Both the position numbers and the translations under genes were made by a program. DNA of 64,000 bases from Iamia majanohamensis (GTDB lineage Bacteria > Actinomycetota > Acidimicrobiia > Acidimicrobiales > Iamiaceae): the NCBI RefSeq assembly GCF_028532485.1, contig NZ_CP116942.1, positions 930,001 to 994,000 on the forward strand, in the 5' to 3' direction. The notes beneath the pieces are model-generated. The model saw nothing but the letters and a program-made list of their open reading frames with translations. It did not search any database and was not told where the DNA came from. Below are positions 33,691 through 42,471 of the stretch, in pieces; position 1 is the first letter of the stretch, and the number at the start of each line of letters is the position of its first letter.

Positions 33691-35553
33691 ATGGTCCGGC
33701 CGTTGAGCCGGGGGAGGGTCGGCCGGCTCGCCCTGGGAATCGTCGTGTGCGTCGGTGCGGTGCTGGCGGGGGGTGCAGCGCCAGCGGGGGCACACTCGTT
33801 CCTCGTCAGCACCAGCCCCTCGCAGGGCCAACGGCTCGGGGCGTCGCCCGATGCTCTGGTGCTGGAGTTCAGCGAAGCCGTCGATCTGTCATCGGTGCTG
33901 CTCGAGGTGCGGGACGCCTCTGGCTCGCGGGTCAGGGAACCGGATGTGGAGCTCAACCAGGACGGGCTCGGAGTGCGCGCGGATGTAGAGGCCTTGGACG
34001 AGGGGATCTACACCGTGACCTGGGAGGCCCTGTCCGCGGTGGATGGGCACGGGTCGACCGGTGAGTTCGCGTTCGCGGTGGGAGACGTGGCCGGCAGCGT
34101 TCCCGTGGGCCAGCAATCTGAGCCCCTTGATCGTTGGTCGCTGGTGAGCTCGTGGCTGTTCACCGGTGGCCTCGGCGCGGCCCTCGGTGCGCTGGTGCTG
34201 TGGGGAATCGGGGTGACGGAGGTCGACCTGCCGCGCCGGGTCGGGCGGCCGGCTCTCGTCGTCGCCCTCGGCGGCGTTGCGCTCAGCGCGGCCCGTGCTG
34301 GGGCTGGGGTGACCGCCTCGGTGATCACGGGCGAGGCACTGCTCGCGGCGCTGGTGCTGATCGGGCTTCGCCTCCCGCGGCGGTGGCCGGCCGGTTCACT
34401 GGTCGTGGCCGGCGGGGCCTGGGCCGCGACCAGCCACGGTGCCGCGTCCGGCCCCCTGGGGTGGGCCGTCGATGCGGTCCACCTCGTCGCCGGCGCCGCA
34501 TGGTTCGGGTCCTTGATCCTCGTGCTGGTCGTTGTCGTGGTGCAGCGGCGACGAGGTCGACCGTGGGTCCCGACCGTGGAGCGCTACGCAGGACCAGCCA
34601 TGTCGTTCGTCGTGGTGCTCGGTCTCGCCGGCGCAGTCAGCGCGGCTCGCCTCCTGCCCACCTGGTCGACGCTCTGGACCACCGGGTACGGCCGGCTCGT
34701 GACGGTCAAGGTCGTGCTCTTCACCCTCGCCCTGGCGGCTGCCGCGACGGCCCGATGGCGTGGGTTGCGCCGCCCCGACCCGATGCTGTTGCGGCGGACC
34801 ATGGCCTTCGAGGTGGTCCTCGTCGCCACTGCGATGCTGGTGGCCGGGGCTCTGAGGGCGGGGGCCCCACCGTCTCCCGTCGGATCTGCCGAGCGGCTGC
34901 TCGGCCCTCCGCCACTGGGACTCGACCTCGCCCGCGATGCGGGCCTCGCAGGGCAGCTGAACGTGGAGGTCGTGTCCAACGGCGAGATCCTCGAGATCGA
35001 CGTGTTCGGACCGTCCGGGCCGATCTCCGGGACCGAGACCGAGGTCGTCGTCACCGGACCCGACGGCACCACGGTCGATCTCACGCCTCGCCCCTGCGGG
35101 ACCGGGTGCCTGACCCAGTCCATCGACCTCGAACGTGGCGAGACCACCGTGGAGGTCTCGGCCACCGCGTCGGAGCTCACAGGCGGGTCGTTCACGGGCA
35201 CCTTGCAGTGGCCGTCGGCCACGCGCGCCCCCGATCGACTGGAGAGGATGATCGAGGTCATGTCCTCGGTTCCGGAGCTGACCGTCACCGAGACCGTCGA
35301 CAGCGGGCCCGGCTCGATGGTGAGCCCGGCCAACCTGGCCACGACCGGCCCTGATCTCATCGCGTCGGAGCCCTACGCCGCCGGCAACCTCGAACAGGTG
35401 TGGGTCCGGCCCGGGGAACCGGAGCGACTGACCTTCTACGTCCCCGGCTCGCAGATCTTCGGCGATCTCACCCTCGATGCCACCGGCCGGATGGCCACCG
35501 CACGGCTCGTCACCCCCGGCCACCTGATCACCCGAACCTTCACATACCCATAA
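33691..35553 (+). CDS. CopC-CopD fusion copper protein
   Basis: A 620-aa protein. After a signal peptide the mature CopC domain begins AHSFLVSTSP, with the N-terminal His used for Cu(II), and contains VDGHGSTGEF. The CopD-type membrane domain (about residues 150-410, eight or so helices) contains WAATSHGAASGPLGWAVDAVHLV. A C-terminal extracytoplasmic beta-rich domain of about 200 residues follows (with CGTGC); I do not recognise it. CopC/CopD proteins bind or import copper outside the cytoplasm. Start at ATG 33691; it is divergent from TlpA copy 2. Confidence 0.9.
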   Translation: MVRPLSRGRVGRLALGIVVCVGAVLAGGAAPAGAHSFLVSTSPSQGQRLGASPDALVLEFSEAVDLSSVLLEVRDASGSRVREPDVELNQDGLGVRADVEALDEGIYTVTWEALSAVDGHGSTGEFAFAVGDVAGSVPVGQQSEPLDRWSLVSSWLFTGGLGAALGALVLWGIGVTEVDLPRRVGRPALVVALGGVALSAARAGAGVTASVITGEALLAALVLIGLRLPRRWPAGSLVVAGGAWAATSHGAASGPLGWAVDAVHLVAGAAWFGSLILVLVVVVVQRRRGRPWVPTVERYAGPAMSFVVVLGLAGAVSAARLLPTWSTLWTTGYGRLVTVKVVLFTLALAAAATARWRGLRRPDPMLLRRTMAFEVVLVATAMLVAGALRAGAPPSPVGSAERLLGPPPLGLDLARDAGLAGQLNVEVVSNGEILEIDVFGPSGPISGTETEVVVTGPDGTTVDLTPRPCGTGCLTQSIDLERGETTVEVSATASELTGGSFTGTLQWPSATRAPDRLERMIEVMSSVPELTVTETVDSGPGSMVSPANLATTGPDLIASEPYAAGNLEQVWVRPGEPERLTFYVPGSQIFGDLTLDATGRMATARLVTPGHLITRTFTYP

Positions 35554-35674
35554 CCCAGCCGACCGGTGGCGCGACAGAGCTCGCGCCGATTCGATCGCGC
35601 CGATCCACCAACTCTCCGGGCGGAGTCGGCGGGCCCACCAAGTGACGAACCCGCATCGATCGGCGCGATGGCCA

Positions 35675-36055
35675 TCACTGCGGCCCGACGATCCTGTTCA
35701 GCACCTCGCGGAGGTGACGACGATCGGCGTCGCCGAGGCTGTCGACGAAGCTGGCCAGAGCGGCTGGCCGGTCGGCCGTCTTGTCGAGGACCTGTTCCAT
35801 GCGCGCTGCGGCGTCGCGCTCTCGGCTCTGGAGAGGTTGGTAGAGGTAGGCGCGCCCATCCCGCCGACGCTCGAGACGTCCCTTCTCGAACAGGCGGACC
35901 ATGATGGTCAGCACGGTGTTGTACGACAGCGGGCGGGCTTGGGTGAGCACTGAGCGCACGTCGCTCACCGACACCCAGCCGCCGCGCTCCCACACCACGT
36001 CCATCACTGCGGCCTCGAGCTCGCCACCCCTGAGCTCCTTGGTTCTGCGAGACAT
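35675..36055 (-). CDS. BlaI/MecI-family repressor, copy 2 (orphan)
   Basis: A 126-aa BlaI-like repressor: GELEAAVMDVVWERGG, recognition helix LSYNTVLTIMVRLFEKG and wing RRDGRAYLYQP. No M56 protease gene is adjacent, unlike copies 1 and 3, so it must act with another copy's protease or respond differently. It lies downstream of a DUF305 gene on the same strand. ATG at 36055. Confidence 0.9.
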   Translation of the reverse strand: MSRRTKELRGGELEAAVMDVVWERGGWVSVSDVRSVLTQARPLSYNTVLTIMVRLFEKGRLERRRDGRAYLYQPLQSRERDAAARMEQVLDKTADRPAALASFVDSLGDADRRHLREVLNRIVGPQ

Positions 36056-36217
36056 GGTGCGACCCTGGCCGTCGATGGGCTGTCTGGCACCGTAGCCAAG
36101 CCACGATCGCCGACGAGCTGTGGATGGTGCCACCGCAGCAGCTCGACGCTGCTCGTCCTGCGTCGCCGGGCCTCGAGACCTGCACCGGAGGGATGGCATC
36201 GCCCGACGGGCTCATCA

Positions 36218-36886
36218 TCACTCGGCGAGGTAGCTGCGCATCTCGACGATCTGTGCGGCCTGCTCCTCGGCGATCTCCTCGGCCAAGGCCCGGAGCTCTG
36301 GGTGGGTGGCATCGCGCTGGGCTCGCTCGGCCATCTCCACCCCGAGCTGGTGGTGGGCGATCATCATGTTCAGGTACATCTGCTCGGTGGTGGCGCTGCT
36401 GCCCATCATCGTGCCGGACATCATCGAACCTGGACCGTCGCGCCCCATCCCCGGCGCACGGCCCTCGGCGGACTCGTCTGCCATGGGGCCGGGCATCTGG
36501 AAGGTCGACTCCACATCGGGGTACCACTCGTCCCGCCAGGTGCCCATCTGGCGGATCTGGGCGCGTTGGCTGGTGATGATGTCCTCAGCCAGTCGGCGCA
36601 GCTCCGGGCGGGAGGAGTCCGAGATCATCGTGGTGGTGGAGACGATGGCACCCTCGTGGTGGACCGACATCTGATCGAGGAACTGGGCATCGAAGGGCTG
36701 GTCGTCCGTGAAGTTGCCCATCCCCATGTCCGCCATGTTCATGTCCCCGATGTCTCCCATCGCCCCTCCGTCCATCATGGCGACGCCGGAGGTGCCACCG
36801 GATGTGACGGCCCAGACGGCGGTTCCGCCAAGGAGAGCAGCGACGGTGAGCGCGGCAGCCAAGGTGAGTGAACGTCGGGTGGTCAT
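36218..36886 (-). CDS. DUF305 protein, copy 3
   Basis: A 222-aa exported protein with a signal peptide and a Met/Asp-rich start of the mature region (MMDGGAMGDIGDMNMADMG). Two DUF305 repeats follow with FLDQMSVHHEGAIVS and NMMIAHHQLGVEMAE. The Met-rich segment suggests Cu(I) binding. ATG at 36886 is chosen to give a normal signal peptide; a TTG further upstream is possible. A dyad at 36942-36959 controls it together with the divergent DUF2933 gene. Confidence 0.9.
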   Translation of the reverse strand: MTTRRSLTLAAALTVAALLGGTAVWAVTSGGTSGVAMMDGGAMGDIGDMNMADMGMGNFTDDQPFDAQFLDQMSVHHEGAIVSTTTMISDSSRPELRRLAEDIITSQRAQIRQMGTWRDEWYPDVESTFQMPGPMADESAEGRAPGMGRDGPGSMMSGTMMGSSATTEQMYLNMMIAHHQLGVEMAERAQRDATHPELRALAEEIAEEQAAQIVEMRSYLAE

Positions 36887-36941
36887 GGGTGCATCGATCT
36901 CCTCAGAGGGGGGCGTGCGCAACGCCGGGGTTGCGACATCC

Positions 36942-36959
36942 TACTACGTGTAGGTAGTA
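36942..36959. promoter_or_regulatory. BlaI-type dyad c in a divergent promoter
   Basis: TACTAC-GTGTAG-GTAGTA, perfect 6-bp arms. TAGTAT on the plus strand and TAGGAT on the minus strand overlap its two ends and look like -10 boxes for the divergent DUF2933 and DUF305 genes. Confidence 0.65.
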
Positions 36960-36995
36960 TTCCAACTCACCCACTCCTCCAAAGGCGGACGTATC

Positions 36996-37277
36996 GTGTG
37001 TCTGAACAAGAAGGTCATCGTTGGACTGATCGTCGCCGGTGTGGCGGTCTACCTGCTGGCGCCGGATCTCCTCGGTGCGGCGCTGCCGCTGCTGGTGTTG
37101 GCTGCCTGCCCGCTGTCGATGGTGGTGATGATGTGGGCGATGTCGAAGGACCGGGCGGACCCGAGCCCTTCGAGCGGCGGTGTCGACGACGAGGTCTCTG
37201 CCCTTCGGTCCGAGGTTGCCCGACTTCGGGCGGAGCGCGACCCGGGTCGTGCCGCGACGGCCGGCGACCAGCGGTGA
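36996..37277 (+). CDS. DUF2933 small membrane protein
   Basis: A 93-aa protein. It begins MCLNKKVIVG with two membrane helices (LIVAGVAVYLLAPDLLG and LPLLVLAACPLSMVVMMW), then an acidic linker and a short coiled coil (EVSALRSEVARLRAE). DUF2933 proteins commonly sit in copper-resistance clusters. GTG start at 36996. It is coupled to the next small gene (GTGA). Confidence 0.8.
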   Translation: MCLNKKVIVGLIVAGVAVYLLAPDLLGAALPLLVLAACPLSMVVMMWAMSKDRADPSPSSGGVDDEVSALRSEVARLRAERDPGRAATAGDQR

Positions 37278-37453
37278 CGACCCTTGCCACGGGCCTGGTG
37301 GTCGGCCTGCTGATGGCGACCTGTGGTCTGGCCATGGGGCGCCTGCTGTGGAACGCGGAGGGACGACCCCCGCTGCACCGACCACGACGACCGACCCGGC
37401 GCGCCTTGAGCGGCCCGCTCCCGGGCCGCGCCTCGAGATCCACCCCGACCTGA
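37274..37453 (+). CDS. 59-aa single-helix membrane protein
   Basis: Small protein starting with GTGA overlap at the DUF2933 stop. One membrane helix (LATGLVVGLLMATCGLAMG) is followed by an Arg/Pro-rich cytoplasmic tail. No family recognised; the coupling supports it being real. Confidence 0.5.
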   Translation: MTTLATGLVVGLLMATCGLAMGRLLWNAEGRPPLHRPRRPTRRALSGPLPGRASRSTPT

Positions 37454-37481
37454 ACCCGAATTCGATCAAAGGACGACAACG

Positions 37482-37679
37482 ATGATCTTCACCTACCTGC
37501 TGCCCGTCCTGGGCTGTGTCGCCATGATGGGAGCCATGATGTGGATGATGCGGGGCCGGAGCGCGCCGGAGGAATCCCCATCCGCGGACCGTCGCGCCGA
37601 GATCGACGCACTGCGCGCCGAGGTCGACTCCCTGCGCAACCCCGCCGGAGAGAGCCCGCCCACGAGCCGACGTGGGTAG
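37482..37679 (+). CDS. 65-aa membrane protein with coiled-coil tail
   Basis: Membrane helix rich in Met (LPVLGCVAMMGAMMWMMRG), then a tail with EIDALRAEVDSLRN. The tail resembles that of the DUF2933 protein two genes upstream, suggesting the two could pair. AAAGGA lies 8 nt before the ATG. It overlaps the next gene by 8 nt. Confidence 0.65.
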   Translation: MIFTYLLPVLGCVAMMGAMMWMMRGRSAPEESPSADRRAEIDALRAEVDSLRNPAGESPPTSRRG

Positions 37680-38622
37680 GTCGGCCGACAGCCAGCAGCG
37701 ATCAGCGCACTCCTCGCGCCGGTCGAGCCCGCGACGGGCCGAGCCGCCGCGGGTGTCGCCGACGGTCCGGAATGTCGCGCTCGTGCTGATCGCCGTGGGT
37801 GTGGTCGCCGCGCTGGTCGTCATCGTCGCCCAACGCGACGACAGCGGCGGAGAGAGCGCAGGCGGTCTGACCGGTGGTGACTTCCACTCCCTGGTCGTCG
37901 ATCCCGCCGACCCGGACCGCATCTTCGTCGGCGGTCACCAAGCGGTGTCGGTGTCGACCGACGGTGGCGCCACCTGGGCCGAGGTCGAGGCGCTACGCGA
38001 CGCGGATGCCATGGGCTGGTCGTTCACCGATGACGCGGTCTACGTGAGCGGTCACCCCGGGCTCAACCTCTCGACCGACGACGCCTCCACCTTCGAGAGG
38101 GTCAACGACGGACTTCCGGACACCGATGTGCACGCCTTCGGTGCCGCCGACGGGGTCCTCTACGGAGCGACGCCATCGGCCGGTGTGATGTCGGCACCGG
38201 CGGGATCTCGAGAGTGGGAGGTCCGTTCCGGGTCCGTCGGCCAGTCGTTCTTCGGCCGCCTCCTCGTCGGTCCTGACGACCCCGATCGGATCCTCGCCGC
38301 AGATGCCGCTGCGGGGGTGGCCGAGAGCCGCGACGGCGGGCGATCGTGGGAGCTGCTCAGCTCGGGCCTGCCTGCCGCCACCTGGATCAGCCGTGGCGGC
38401 GCGGACGACCAGGTCGTGGTGGCGTCCGGGCCGACGGGGGCCTCGATGTCGCCCGACGGTGGGGCCACGTGGGCCCCCCTCGACATCCCGGAGGGTGTCA
38501 CCCTCGTCGAGGCCGTTCCTGGCGTGTCCGACCTCCTCTACGCCGGCCGCCACGACGGTTCCGCAGTCGATGTGCTGGTCAGTCGCGACGGTGGGACCAC
38601 CTGGACCGAAGCCAGGGCTTGA
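37672..38622 (+). CDS. Asp-box (BNR) beta-propeller protein
   Basis: A 316-aa protein: N-terminal membrane anchor, then repeated Asp-boxes (STDGGATWAEV, SRDGGRSWELL, SPDGGATWAPL, SRDGGTTWTEA), the signature of sialidase/VPS10-type propellers. Genes of this kind are frequent in actinobacterial copper islands (often called F510_1955-type). Ligand or enzymatic role unknown. A related protein starts at 63429. Confidence 0.82.
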   Translation: MGRSADSQQRSAHSSRRSSPRRAEPPRVSPTVRNVALVLIAVGVVAALVVIVAQRDDSGGESAGGLTGGDFHSLVVDPADPDRIFVGGHQAVSVSTDGGATWAEVEALRDADAMGWSFTDDAVYVSGHPGLNLSTDDASTFERVNDGLPDTDVHAFGAADGVLYGATPSAGVMSAPAGSREWEVRSGSVGQSFFGRLLVGPDDPDRILAADAAAGVAESRDGGRSWELLSSGLPAATWISRGGADDQVVVASGPTGASMSPDGGATWAPLDIPEGVTLVEAVPGVSDLLYAGRHDGSAVDVLVSRDGGTTWTEARA

Positions 38623-38657
38623 CGGTCTTCCGGGCAATGTCCACGTGATCCGGTGGG

Positions 38658-39863
38658 TCAATGCCGGGACGGGTGGGTGCCGGCTTCGATGACGAGCTCG
38701 ATCGCCTCGGTGACCCGGCCCGGTTCGTGGAGGATCAGGTGGTGACCTCCGTCCGGGATCGCTCGCAGGACCTCGGGCCCGGCACCGGCGCAGTCGAGCG
38801 CGCTGCGAATGTGGTCGATGGGGGCGACGGGATCGTCGGTGCCAGCGACCACCACCAGGGGGATGGCGAGCGCGCCGAGGTCGTCGTCGATCCGATGGTC
38901 GATGACGACCCGTTGGAGGGTGCGGGAGTACGACGGCCAGGTGTGGAGGACGCCGTCCACGGCAACGTGGGTGGGCAGGTCGGGTCGGATGAGCGGCGCG
39001 GCTGCGGCCGCGAACGGTCGGAGCATGCACATGACCTGGCACATCGCCACGGCCGCGGGCCGCTCGTGGGCCACGAGACGGGCGAGGGTCCCGAGCTCGC
39101 TGATCTGGTCACGGGCGGTCTCGGCGTCGGGGTGGGCAGGAGGTGCGATGAGGACCAGCCCGGCCACCCGACTCGGATGGCGTGCCGCCACGCGCAGAGC
39201 GACAGATGCGCCCACCGAGTGGGCCACCACGATGCTGCCGTCGGGGACGTGGCGGGCCAGAGCAGCGCAATGGCAGTCGACGTCGTAGCTGGCCCGGCGG
39301 GGCTTGGCCGAGCGCCCGAACCCGAGGAGGTGGACGCTGACGGTGCGCCGGTCGTCGAGCCGGGCCACGACTGCCTCCCAGTAGCGACCCGACGCGCCCA
39401 GTCCGTGGACGAAGACCACCGCCGGATCTCGGCCATCGGTCTGCTCGAGGTGCAGGGGTCCGTTGGTGGGGAGGCGTCGGAGGGCGAGGAGGTACAGCGA
39501 GACCGAGGCCGCCGCGGCCGTGAGGACCGCGACGGCGACGCCCGCATGCGTGGGGTGGAAGGCGCCCGCCTTCCCCCCACCTGTCACGACCTGGCCCACG
39601 AGGTCGAGGGCCAGCACCACCAGCAGGGCCCCCGAGCCCCACAGGACCGGGTGTGGCAGCGGCCGTCCGGCGCGCGAGACGTAGAGGGTGCCGAGCGCGA
39701 ACACGATGGTCGTCGCAGAGCCGAGGTGCACCGGCCATCCCACGGCGGCGTCGTGGTCCCCGGCGATGCGCCACAGGACGACATCTGCGATCACCACCAC
39801 TGCGGTCAGGGCTGACGCCGTCAGCCCGGGCCCCGATCGAGTCGCACCATGCTTGTCGGACAC
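38658..39863 (-). CDS. membrane-anchored alpha/beta hydrolase
   Basis: A 401-aa protein. The N-terminal four helices (about residues 14-125) precede an alpha/beta hydrolase domain. Oxyanion region FVHGLGASG, nucleophile elbow AHSVGAS (GxSxG variant with S-V-G), acid VVAGTDDPV and catalytic His DGGHHLILH are visible. GTG at 39863 is chosen because upstream codons run into the CsoR promoter. Likely a lipid or ester hydrolase; the link to copper is only positional. Confidence 0.82.
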   Translation of the reverse strand: MSDKHGATRSGPGLTASALTAVVVIADVVLWRIAGDHDAAVGWPVHLGSATTIVFALGTLYVSRAGRPLPHPVLWGSGALLVVLALDLVGQVVTGGGKAGAFHPTHAGVAVAVLTAAAASVSLYLLALRRLPTNGPLHLEQTDGRDPAVVFVHGLGASGRYWEAVVARLDDRRTVSVHLLGFGRSAKPRRASYDVDCHCAALARHVPDGSIVVAHSVGASVALRVAARHPSRVAGLVLIAPPAHPDAETARDQISELGTLARLVAHERPAAVAMCQVMCMLRPFAAAAAPLIRPDLPTHVAVDGVLHTWPSYSRTLQRVVIDHRIDDDLGALAIPLVVVAGTDDPVAPIDHIRSALDCAGAGPEVLRAIPDGGHHLILHEPGRVTEAIELVIEAGTHPSRH

Positions 39864-39892
39864 CTGCGCAGTCAACCGCCGCCGACCTCCGA

Positions 39893-39911
39893 TACCCACC
39901 CCCGGTGGGTA
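39893..39911. promoter_or_regulatory. CsoR operator 1
   Basis: TACCCACC-CCC-GGTGGGTA, a perfect dyad of the CsoR/RcnR type. Its terminal TA is also the TA of a TAGGGT box (39910-39915), which ends 7 nt before the csoR ATG, so bound CsoR would cover the -10 of a leaderless promoter. Confidence 0.8.
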
Positions 39912-39922
39912 GGGTGTCTCCC

Positions 39923-40243
39923 ATGAAGCCACAGCACCAGGCCACCGTCCTCCGCCGGCTGAAGAACGCCAGGGGCCACCTCGATGGGGTGATCCGCATG
40001 GTGGAGGACGAGGTGTACTGCCCGGAGGTGATGAAGCAGCTCTCCGCCGTGCAGGGCGCGGTCCAGGGCGCGAACCGGTTGATGCTGCGCAACCACCTCG
40101 AGACCTGCGTCGCCGAGGCCATGGCCGCCGGGCGCACGGCCGAGATCGTCGACGAGCTGATGGAAGCGTTGCGCTTCGACCCCGGGCCGCCCGCCGTGGG
40201 GCTCGAAGCGGCCCCTGACGTCGAGGGCGGGGTGCCGGCGTGA
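39923..40243 (+). CDS. csoR: CsoR copper-sensing repressor, copy 1
   Basis: A 106-aa all-helical repressor. The Cu(I) ligands C-H-C are present: Cys in DEVYCPEVM, then NHLETC. Cu(I) binding releases CsoR from its operator. It is coupled by GTGA to copA, and its own operator lies directly upstream. Confidence 0.93.
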   Translation: MKPQHQATVLRRLKNARGHLDGVIRMVEDEVYCPEVMKQLSAVQGAVQGANRLMLRNHLETCVAEAMAAGRTAEIVDELMEALRFDPGPPAVGLEAAPDVEGGVPA

Positions 40244-42429
40244 CCGCGACGCAACGATCTGCCACCGGCGACACGTCGGAGTCCGTCCTCGACCTCGGGG
40301 TGGAGGGCATGACCTGTGGGTCCTGCGCAGCCCGGGTGGAGAAGGTGCTGGGCCGCGAAGAGGGCGTCCGAGAGGCGAGCGTGAACTACGCCACCGGCAA
40401 GGCCCACATCGCCTTCGACCCGGCGCGCACCGATCTCGAGGGGCTGACCGCGGCGGTCGACAGGATCGGCTACGCCCTCTCCGCCCCTGAGCAGCCCGAC
40501 GTCCACGCCGAGGAGGAGGCAGCCGCCCAGGCCGGGTGGCGCCGACGGGTCCTGGTGGCCTGGCCTCTCGGGCTGGCCGTGCTGGTGCTGTCGCTGACGG
40601 CGATGGACCAGGAGTGGGCCCGATGGACGATCTTCGCTCTGGCTCTGCCCGTGCAGGTCTGGGTGGCCTGGCCGTTCCTGGCCACGGCGGTGGAGCGGGC
40701 CCGGTCTCGCACCGCCAACATGGACACCCTCATCGCCATGGGGACCCTGGCGGCGTTCGGGTTCTCGACGGTGCGGTTGTTCACGGGAGGTGCCCTGTAC
40801 TTCGACACCGCAGCCCTGATCGTCGCCTTCTTGGTCCTCGGCCGCTACTTCGAGGCCCGGGCCAAGCAGCGGGCCTCGGGTGCGATCCGCGCCCTGCTGG
40901 AGCTGGGCGCCAAGGAGGCCACGGTGGTCGTCGACGGGGAGGAGCGCACCGTGGCCGTCGACTCGGTGCGCGTCGGTGACCTGCTTCGGGTGCGACCAGG
41001 GGAGAAGGTCCCCGTTGACGGCGAGGTCACCGAGGGGGCGTCGGCGGTGGACGAGTCGATGCTGACCGGCGAGTCGGTCCCGGTCGACAAGGGCCCCGGG
41101 GACCGCGTTGCCGGCGCCACGGTCAACGCCCAGGGGGCCCTGACGGTGCGGGCCACGGCGGTGGGATCGGACACCGCCCTGGCCCAGATGGTCCGCCTGG
41201 TGGAGGACGCCCAGTCCTCCAAGGCCCCCGTGCAGCGCCTCGCCGACCGGATCTCGGCCGTGTTCGTCCCCGCCGTGATCGGCCTGGCCACGTTGACCTT
41301 CGCGGGCTGGTCGCTGTTGGCCGGTGACCCGTCCGGGGGAGTGGTGGCCGCGGTCGCGGTGCTGATCGTGGCCTGCCCGTGCGCCCTGGGGCTGGCCACG
41401 CCCACCGCGATCATGGTGGGCACCGGACGCGGTGCCTCGATGGGCGTCCTGATCAAGGGAGCGGAGGTCCTCGAGAGCTCCAAGCGCATCGACACCGTCG
41501 TCTTCGACAAGACCGGCACCCTCACCCGGGGCGAGATGAGCCTCACCCAGTCCGTCCCCGCCGACGGCGTCGACGAGGGCGATCTCCTCCGTCTCACCGC
41601 CGCGGTCGAGGACGCCTCCGAGCACCCGATCGGCCGAGCCGTCGTCACCGCGGCCCGGGACCGAGGCATCGATCTCCCGACCGTCGACGAGTTCACGTCG
41701 GTCACCGGCCACGGGGTCCGAGCCACGATCGAGGGCCGCACGGTGTCGGTCGGACGCCGCAAGCTCATGGCCGAGGACGGTCTGGCCATCGCCGAGGTCC
41801 TGGAGGACGCCGCCGACCGGTTCGAGGCCGACGGCCACACCGCCATCTTCGCCGGTTGGGACGGCCAGACCCAGGGTGTGCTGGCCGTCGCCGACACCGT
41901 CCGCGACGACGCCCGCACCGAGGTGGCCGCCCTCGGCGAGCTCGGGATCACCGTGGCCATGATCACCGGTGACAACCAACGCACCGCCGAGGCCATCGCC
42001 GCCCAGGTCGGGATCGACACCGTGTTGGCCGAGGTGCTCCCGGCCGACAAGTCGGCCGAGGTCGCCCGCCTCCAGGACCAGGGCCAGGTCGTGGCCATGG
42101 TGGGCGACGGCATCAACGATGCCCCCGCCCTCGTCCAGGCCGACCTCGGCATCGCCATCGGGACCGGCACCGACGTGGCCATCGAGTCCTCCGACATCAC
42201 CCTGCTCTCCGACGACCTCTCAGGCGTCGCCACCGCCATCCGGTTGTCGAGGCGCACCTTCCGGACCATCGGTCAGAACCTCGGGTGGGCGTTCGGGTAC
42301 AACACCGCCGCCCTCCCGCTGGCCGCCTTCGGGCTCCTCAACCCCATCATCGCCGGCGGCGCCATGGCCTTCTCCAGCGTCTCGGTCGTCACCAACAGCC
42401 TCCGCCTCTACCGCTTCCAGAAGCGCTGA
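40240..42429 (+). CDS. copA: Cu(I)-exporting P1B-1 ATPase, copy 1
   Basis: A 729-aa copper pump. It has one N-terminal heavy-metal-associated domain ([15 protein letters not shown]), membrane CPC site ([11 protein letters not shown]), TGESVP actuator, DKTGTLTRG phosphorylation site, SEHPIGRAV and GDGINDAP hinge, plus the helix 7-8 Cu ligands (GYNTAALP and [15 protein letters not shown]). It is co-transcribed with CsoR. Confidence 0.96.
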   Translation: MTATQRSATGDTSESVLDLGVEGMTCGSCAARVEKVLGREEGVREASVNYATGKAHIAFDPARTDLEGLTAAVDRIGYALSAPEQPDVHAEEEAAAQAGWRRRVLVAWPLGLAVLVLSLTAMDQEWARWTIFALALPVQVWVAWPFLATAVERARSRTANMDTLIAMGTLAAFGFSTVRLFTGGALYFDTAALIVAFLVLGRYFEARAKQRASGAIRALLELGAKEATVVVDGEERTVAVDSVRVGDLLRVRPGEKVPVDGEVTEGASAVDESMLTGESVPVDKGPGDRVAGATVNAQGALTVRATAVGSDTALAQMVRLVEDAQSSKAPVQRLADRISAVFVPAVIGLATLTFAGWSLLAGDPSGGVVAAVAVLIVACPCALGLATPTAIMVGTGRGASMGVLIKGAEVLESSKRIDTVVFDKTGTLTRGEMSLTQSVPADGVDEGDLLRLTAAVEDASEHPIGRAVVTAARDRGIDLPTVDEFTSVTGHGVRATIEGRTVSVGRRKLMAEDGLAIAEVLEDAADRFEADGHTAIFAGWDGQTQGVLAVADTVRDDARTEVAALGELGITVAMITGDNQRTAEAIAAQVGIDTVLAEVLPADKSAEVARLQDQGQVVAMVGDGINDAPALVQADLGIAIGTGTDVAIESSDITLLSDDLSGVATAIRLSRRTFRTIGQNLGWAFGYNTAALPLAAFGLLNPIIAGGAMAFSSVSVVTNSLRLYRFQKR

Positions 42430-42471
42430 TCGCCGCCGCCGCCCGCCGGCGGGCCCGTCAATGAGCAGGCC

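Noticed and set aside
39109-41979. 956-codon open frame on the minus strand opposite the hydrolase, csoR and copA
   Set aside because: Antisense to well-supported genes; Gly/Asp/His-rich translation without any motif, a typical product of high GC third positions.
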